Assembly (NCBI GenBank): GCA_030532365.1 | Contig: JAUNLH010000005.1 | Span: forward strand, 1 to 57,380 | Direction of reading: 5' to 3' | DNA: 57,380 bases | Source: Porphyromonas sp. | GTDB lineage: Bacteria; Bacteroidota; Bacteroidia; Bacteroidales; Porphyromonadaceae | Shown: in pieces, positions 52,040-57,380 of the stretch | How the letters are laid out: the number at the start of each line of letters is the position of its first letter | How positions within the stretch are numbered: position 1 is the first letter of the stretch | Made by a program: the position numbers and the translations under genes | Notes under the pieces: model-generated | What the model saw: only the letters and a program-made list of their open reading frames with translations | What the model was told of the DNA's origin: nothing | Databases searched by the model: none

Positions 52040-55000
52040 TTATAGTGTCAGCTGTATACCCAATGATAGAGTCCTAGTGATAGGAGCAGTACGTCCCCAT
52101 CCACCGTAGCTTACGCCCTCACCGGTATTGACCTCAGGGTCTACTGGGAGTTGGTGTCCCTTGTAGAGCAAGAATAGGTTGTCACCACTGAAGTATACAC
52201 GTGCTGACTGCATGTGAACCTTCGTCATCAACTCCCTAGGTAGTGTGTAGCCAATTGAGAGGTTCTTTAGTCTTAGATAAGACATATCTGTCAGGTACCT
52301 CGTCTGTGGGTAGTAGTTATTGCTACCGGCAGAGATGCCGGAGATCGTACCTCGCAGGTCATTACCTGGGAATAGTCGAGGATAGGTGTTCGACTGATTG
52401 ATCTCGTATCCAGTGATAGTCTTGTAGTCGGGAGAGTAGAGTACTCTATTGTAGCTGTGCTGGTGTGAGTAGATAGCCAGGTCGGCTGCGCGCATCAGCG
52501 GGAAGTTCATCGATGAGATCGTCCATGCATCGCGCTTGCCTACGCCTTGGAAGAAGAGACCCAGGTCGAAGCCCTTCCAGCTACCACCGAGACGGAAGCT
52601 ATACTCAAAGCGAGGTAGGAAGTTACCGATCACCTTAAGGTCACCATGGTCATCTGCAGTACCCTTACCGCCGTCAATGACACCGTTACCATCTAGGTCG
52701 GCAAACTTGATGTCACCAGGACCGTAGTGGAATGATCCCTTCTCCAGACCTTGCTGTGAGGGCACACCACTAGCGTAGTTCCAAGTCCCGTCGCTATTCT
52801 TCCCAGTGAAGTCCTTCTCCTCAAAGTACCTATCGGTCTCAAAGCCCCAGATGTCGCCGTATACCGCACCTGTGTAGTAGGAGTTGAGCTGCTTGGTGTC
52901 ATTTTTCCACTGGGTCACCTCTGTCTTAGAGTCATTGATGTTGAAGTTGGCATACACGCTCACTTCGTCAAAGGTGTGGTTCCAGTCGACATTAAACTCC
53001 CATCCACGGGTACGTAGCGTACCGGCATTTTCGTAAGGAGCTCTAGCACCTAGCACGTCGGGAAGTACCTGAGCGGGAGCTAGCATGTTGCGGTTTTCGC
53101 GTTGGAACCAGTCGAAGCTCAGGTTGAGCTCATTTCTAAGGAAACCTAGGTCAAAACCTACGTTTGTGGTACGAATTCGCTCCCATGTAAGTGAGCTTGC
53201 CACTAGGTCTGGCATCTGGTACATGATGAGCTTATTGGCGTTCTCACCGTTGTTCTCGACCCAGTTGACACTGCTTGGGCTGAGTTGGTTGATCAGCTCT
53301 TCAAACATGTAGCTACCCACAGCCTCATTACCGATCTCACCAAAGGAGAAGCGGACCTTACCGTTGCTGACAACGTCTTTCAGTGGCTCGAAGTAAGCCT
53401 CCTCTGAGAAGCGGTATCCAACGGAGAAGGATGGGAAGAATGCCCAGTGATCGTTGTGTGGGAAGCGCGAAGAGCCATCGTAGCGACCGTTGAGCTCCAG
53501 TAGATAGATGCCCTTGTAGTCATAGTTGATCCTGCCGAAATACCCTGCAGTGGCTCTTGAGCTGTGAGACCAGCCAAGGGTCTGCCCCTCCTGAGAGGCG
53601 AGGTTTAGCTCAGGTCGGCTCTCGTCGTATAGACCTGATCTCTTGCCTTGTAGCCAGATGAAGTTTTCCTTCTCAGCGTTGACACCTGCCATAGCCTTGA
53701 AGTTGTGCCCTTCGCCAAAGGTCTTCTCGTAGTTGAGGAAAGCATTGAGCGTCCAGGTGTCCTGCTTTGCAGAGTCACGCATGATCCCAGTAGAGCTCGG
53801 AGACACTATGTAGCTAGGCTTAGCACCACCCCAGTTGATGCCGTAGATCGAGAAGTCCTCAAATCCGCTATTGACATTCCTTATAGAGTAAGTGTAGTCG
53901 GCATTGAGCGTCAGCCCATCTGTAATATTAGCTACAGTGTAGGCGTTTAGGCGAGTAAAGTCGACTGTACGCTTGCGGTCTGATGCTTGCTTGATCATAG
54001 CGATGACACGTGAGTCATGACCATCGATCGTACCCGATGGGATAAAGAATGACCCCCAGCGCCAGACGTACTGGTAGATATTACTCCAAACCTCAGGACG
54101 GGCGTACTCCTTGCGGGCAAAGCTCACGCGCGACCCCACGGTCAGCCAGTCAAAGACCTTGCTGCTCAGGCTCAAGGAGGCATTGTACTTATCCATCTGG
54201 TCAGGGCGTATCTTCATCATACCTTTCTTGGTATTGTACCCCACAGATAGGTAGTAGTTGATCTTGTCAGAAGATCCTTGGAAAGATAGGTTATGGCTCT
54301 GTGAGGGTGCAGCCTTGTCATAAAAGATATCCTGCACATCCCAGTCGGCATAGTAGTATGGTGTAGAGCCAAGGACTATGTAGTCACCCACGTTGTTCTC
54401 GTCTACATAAGGGCGCATCTCGCCGTAGCCGATCTTGCCACCATTCTGCTGTTGCCACTTCTCAGCCTAGGGGAGTAGCTTATCAAAGTACATACCGAAG
54501 AGCTCCACCTCATATTGCCCAGCATTGGCCTTACCCTCGAGGGCAGCTCTCAACTGCGAGGGCACGTCGGCGTAGTCAGGCAGATAGGTCGCCTTGTCCC
54601 AGGAGAAGTTATTATTGTATTTCACAGTCATCCTCTCCACCTTCTCTGCCCCCTTTGTAGAGATCAGGATCACACCAAAGGCAGCACGTGTACCATAGAT
54701 CGAGGTAGAGGCGGCATCCTTAAGCACAGAGATGCTCTCGATGCTTTGTGGGTCTACGAGCGACAGGTCGTCCATAGGCACACCATCCACCACGATCAGA
54801 GGATTACTCACTGTACTATTGCTCAGAGTACCCACACCACGGATGCGCATAGATACATCCCCATCAAGGGCGCCGCTGCTGGTGGTGATGGTAAGACCTG
54901 GCACAGAGCCCTGCAGAGCCTTTGCTACGTCATGCTGAGGACGCCCAGTGAGTGTCTTGCTGACATCGACTGTAGAGACGGCACCAGTGAGGTTCGCCTT

Positions 55001-55372
55001 TTTCTGGGTGCCATACCCCACGACCACCACCTCATCTAGTAGCTCGGTGTCGTCTTGTAGCACAATCTTAATGTATGTGCGACCATTCACCGGTACGTCT
55101 TGTGTTTGTGAGCCAACATAGGAGACACGCAGTGTGGCGTTGCTTGGCACATCATTAAGGACAAATTCTCCATCAAGATTAGTGGCAGTACCGCTCCCAG
55201 CTTGGTCAAGGACCTGGACGGTAGCACCGATAATAGGCTCCTCAGAGGTAGTGACTACCACACCCCTTACGGTAATCTTCTGAGCCCAGACTGTACCTGC
55301 CAAGCTAGCTGCTCCCATGAAGAGCAAACAGAGCCACAGGCATCTGGATAGTAACTGTTTTTTGTCCATCAT
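52040..55372 (-). pseudogene. SusC/RagA TonB-dependent receptor interrupted by one in-frame TAG
   Basis: The two parts, 55372 to 54467 (301 residues) and 54466 to 52040, lie in the same frame and are separated only by a TAG at 54467-54469. Sixteen further codons (AEKWQQQNGGKIGYGE) join it to the second part. Read through, the protein is 1,110 codons long, normal for SusC. The first part has a signal peptide (LCLLFMGAASLAGTVWAQ), a carboxypeptidase-like regulatory domain (about 32-115), a TonB-box-like DEVVVVGYGTQKK and the plug. The second part is the 22-strand barrel, ending RTAPITRTLSLGIQLTL. The likely original codon is CAG (Gln), a single C-to-T change. Alternatives are a sequencing error or readthrough. 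No other damage is visible, so the event is recent. Confidence 0.9.
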
Positions 55373-55538
55373 AAATGTAAGAATTGATTATAATTCGGTT
55401 AAGTTAATTTTTTCAAGCGGTGGAGGCGCACCGATGCCCCCGTCGTATATCGTTCTCTCCCTTAGATTATCTACCGACCAGCCCCCTCTCCAAGCGCCCT
55501 GATCGTGTCATTCTCGTGATTTCTCTTATCTATTCGAC

Positions 55539-55569
55539 CAAAGGTAGTCTATTTTTGTGATTATGCAAA
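55539..55569 (-). promoter_or_regulatory. Promoter of the SusC/SusD operon (TTTG-N19-TACCTTTG)
   Basis: On the minus strand TTTG (55566-55569) is followed after exactly 19 bp by TACCTTTG (55539-55546). The predicted leader before the ATG at 55372 is about 160 nt and contains no gene. Confidence 0.8.
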
Positions 55570-55713
55570 GCGTTTTTCCGATATGATTGCATATTTTACC
55601 GATTATCTCCTTTCTCCTTACTATTTGTTGGGTGAAAATTGACTAATAACAACTTTCTTCCCAAGCAATAATTCACCAAAAATGGGGAGCGCTCAAAACT
55701 GTTTTACCCTATG

Positions 55714-55728
55714 GCTTGTTATACAAGC
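55714..55728. promoter_or_regulatory. Inverted repeat upstream of the superoxide dismutase gene
   Basis: GCTTGT-TAT-ACAAGC is a perfect 6-bp inverted repeat 54 bp before the ATG at 55783. It could be an operator of a stress regulator. No clear -7 box was found for this gene. Confidence 0.3.
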
Positions 55729-55782
55729 AGATAGAGCAACTCTAATTATTTATCATACAAAAGAAAGAGAAATTTGAGCATT

Positions 55783-56553
55783 ATGAAACATACATTTATA
55801 TCCAGACTCACCACTACCCTAATGGCAGGTATCGTAGCAATAGCTTTAGTATCCTGCAACACCAATACCTCACAAAAGGAGGGCAACAGCGAGCAAAGCC
55901 AGACAACAGAAGAGACAGCAACTGTAGCAGCCATGCCGCTCAAGGTAGCCATCGAAGGGAAGTTTCAGCTACCCGACCTCCCATACGCAGCAGACGCCCT
56001 AGAGCCAGTGATGGGCAGAGAGACCGTAGAGCTCCACTATGGCAAGCACTACGCGGGATACCTCAAGACCCTCAACGCACTCATCAAAGATACCGACTTC
56101 GAGCAGATGACACTCGTAGAGATCGTCAAAGCATCAGAGGGTAAGCTCTTTAACCAAGCAGGGCAGAGCCTCAACCACTACTACTTCTTCCTACAGATGG
56201 CACCCGAGGAGCAGGCAAAAAAGCAACCCGAGGGCAAGCTGGCAGAGGCGATAGAGAAGACCTTTGGATCATTCGAGGAGTTCAAGGAGAAGTTCCAATC
56301 CGAGGCAGCCTCAGTCTTCGGCTCAGGGTGGACTTTCCTTGCATACGACAAGGAGGGCAACCTCGTGATCACCAAGACACAAAATGCGGATAACCCCGTG
56401 ACCAAAGATCAGGAGCCACTGCTCGCGGTAGACGTGTGGGAGCACTCCTACTACCTCGACTACCGCAACGTCCGCGCCGACTATCTCAAAAACATCTGGA
56501 AGATCATAGACTGGTCCGTGATCGAACAGCGCTACGACGCAGTGGCGAAGTAA
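55783..56553 (+). CDS. Exported Fe/Mn superoxide dismutase lipoprotein
   Basis: A 256-residue superoxide dismutase of the Fe/Mn family with an added N-terminal export signal. FISRLTTTLMAGIVAIALVSC ends in a lipobox (LVSC, Cys25), followed by a 25-residue polar linker and the SOD domain from about residue 45 (FQLPDLPYAADALEPVMG). Metal ligands are all present: His in LHYGKHYAGY, His in SLNHYYFFLQM, and Asp and His in AVDVWEHSYYLDY. Typical porphyromonad SOD is cytosolic, so a membrane-anchored form is unusual and may protect the envelope. A TTG at 55774 could extend the start; the ATG at 55783 is preferred. A strong terminator follows. Confidence 0.92.
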   Translation: MKHTFISRLTTTLMAGIVAIALVSCNTNTSQKEGNSEQSQTTEETATVAAMPLKVAIEGKFQLPDLPYAADALEPVMGRETVELHYGKHYAGYLKTLNALIKDTDFEQMTLVEIVKASEGKLFNQAGQSLNHYYFFLQMAPEEQAKKQPEGKLAEAIEKTFGSFEEFKEKFQSEAASVFGSGWTFLAYDKEGNLVITKTQNADNPVTKDQEPLLAVDVWEHSYYLDYRNVRADYLKNIWKIIDWSVIEQRYDAVAK

Positions 56554-56591
56554 ACTGAGATCATACACAGCCGTCCAAAACGGCAACATAC

Positions 56592-56636
56592 GGGAGCCCA
56601 AGCATCAACGATGCCAAGGGGCTCCCTTTTTTTTTT
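56592..56636 (+). terminator. Rho-independent terminator of the superoxide dismutase gene
   Basis: GGGAGCCC (56592-56599) pairs with GGGCTCCC (56619-56626), followed by ten T residues. Confidence 0.95.
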
Positions 56637-56681
56637 ACGACGAACCACCCAAGAAAGCCCCAACCACCGACCCGCCAACAC

Positions 56682-56756
56682 CCGAACTTAAAAAATCTAA
56701 GTTCCCAACTTCGATGCACCTAAGTTCCCAACTTCGACAACTCTAAGTTCGGAACT
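56682..56756. repeat. Family A palindrome array, copy A6 (four units)
   Basis: Units are centred at 56682 (CCG, left arm lost), 56704 (CCC), 56727 (CCC) and 56750 (CGG), spaced 22, 23 and 23. Spacers are aaaaaatct, cgatgcacct and cgacaactct. A complete family B element follows 100 bp on. The interval 56640-57136 contains no gene. Confidence 0.9.
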
Positions 56757-56854
56757 CAGATTTTCCTAAGTTGTAACCTCCCACTCTCTCACCCACAACA
56801 AAAAAGACAAATCACCCGCCCCTCCAGAATATCCCACACCACACTGCATTTCCG

Positions 56855-57055
56855 TACGACATCCGACCTGGGTCGGAGTCGGGAGGGGGTGCCATTTGAT
56901 ATGTATACGCGGTGATGTATCGAGACGATCCCGACCTTCGTCGGGATCGAATACCCTAGCGAAGGGTAAGCAACATCCCGCAAGGGATGGTGCGCCACCC
57001 TGGATTATATCGTGACCTACACTCAACACGACTCCGACGCAGGTCGGACGTCGTA
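56855..57055 (-). repeat. Family B element, complete 201-bp copy, inverted
   Basis: Bounded by TACGACATCCGACCTGGG at the left and CGACTCCGACGCAGG followed by TCGGACGTCGTA at the right. It has the same length as the copy at 46781-46981, in the opposite orientation, and matches it along its whole length. No coding potential beyond repeat-derived frames. The shared exact length and ends define it as a discrete element. Confidence 0.9.
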
Positions 57056-57136
57056 CTGAGGGAACGTGTAGTGTTGTGTGGTACAGCTCCAAACTTTGAC
57101 CTTCAGAATACTTTTACCAGACACCAATATAATTAA

Positions 57137-57380
57137 CTAATTAGGAAGGAGCCTCGTCATCTCCTCTGAGGTGATGTTACTCTTGCCTTTATTCTTTTTG
57201 CCCCAACGGTACTGTATCGTAAAGAACGCTCCGCGGGTACCTCCTTTAGAGAAATCTTCACGCACTATGCTATTGGTATCCAGCAGTATGTTTTCGTATC
57301 CTGTGTTTAGGATGTCGGTAAAGTGTAGTTGAGTCGTCAGCTTGTTGCCCAGCCAGTTCTTTGACAGTCTGAAGTCTAAA
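57137..57380 (-). CDS. C-terminal end of an outer-membrane beta-barrel receptor (partial)
   Basis: An open frame enters from beyond the window and ends at a TAG at 57137-57139. The last 80 residues read LDFRLSKNWLGNKLTTQLH at the start, then FTDILNTGYENILLD and GGTRGAFFTIQYRWGKK, with a polar tail ending MTRLLPN. The pattern of barrel strands and the closing FFTIQYRWG match the C-terminus of TonB-dependent-receptor-like proteins with a carboxypeptidase-regulatory N-domain (OMP_b-brl_3 type). The 5' part lies outside the window. Confidence 0.75.
   Translation of the reverse strand, partial: LDFRLSKNWLGNKLTTQLHFTDILNTGYENILLDTNSIVREDFSKGGTRGAFFTIQYRWGKKNKGKSNITSEEMTRLLPN

Overview
The window looks like a chromosomal segment of a Bacteroidota bacterium, most probably a Porphyromonas or close relative. 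The evidence is a RagA/RagB (SusC/SusD) pair, an OmpA-like protein of the P. gingivalis Omp40/41 type, a bifunctional fucokinase/fucose-1-phosphate guanylyltransferase, a GH92 glycosidase, promoters of the Bacteroidota form TTTG-N19/20-TAnnTTTG, and intergenic tandem 22/23-bp repeats resembling the BrickBuilt MITEs known from P. gingivalis (from memory, not searched). Coding DNA is moderately GC-rich except for one AT-rich restriction-modification island.

Layout. 1-5.9 kb: repeat array, then a plus-strand operon (NAD(P)H oxidoreductase, amidinohydrolase, fkp, radA) ended by a strong terminator, then tRNA-Met. 6.1-9.5 kb: secreted C69 dipeptidase, a repeat-filled gap, a small beta-barrel protein, tRNA-Arg, a 61-residue membrane protein and a structured, possibly RNA-coding stretch. 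9.5-16.2 kb: nnr, converging on a minus-strand operon (GH92, FtsX-type permease, cmk, ispH). 16.4-25.5 kb: topB, a five-gene MacAB-TolC-like efflux operon, then folC on the minus strand. 25.9-32.5 kb: uvrA-uvrD and a metallophosphoesterase. 32.9-35.3 kb: AT-rich type II restriction-modification pair. 35.3-46.2 kb: dps, class A PBP, ppdK, a coupled trio (CoA-transferase, thioredoxin-like lipoprotein, rfbA), and the OmpA-like protein. 46.2-47.7 kb: 1.4 kb of repeats only. 47.7-50.2 kb: minus-strand operon of four genes each overlapping by 4 nt (protoporphyrinogen oxidase, DUF2007 protein, small membrane protein, cobO). 50.3-55.4 kb: SusD and a SusC gene interrupted by one in-frame amber codon. 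55.8-57.4 kb: lipoprotein-type superoxide dismutase, more repeats, and the C-terminal end of an outer-membrane receptor.

The most interesting feature is the repeat system. Six intergenic arrays (family A) consist of 13-bp palindromes AAGTT-NNN-AACTT separated by 9-10-bp spacers in a fixed 22-23-23 phase. Between copies, the 3-bp centres (CCC/GGG, CCG/CGG) and two of the spacers occur in both orientations, so the arrays look like records of many tiny inversions. Five of the six lie next to a second, 201-bp element (family B) with 27-bp terminal inverted repeats, or next to its remnants. Together they suggest a mobile or structured non-coding element without its own enzyme in this window.
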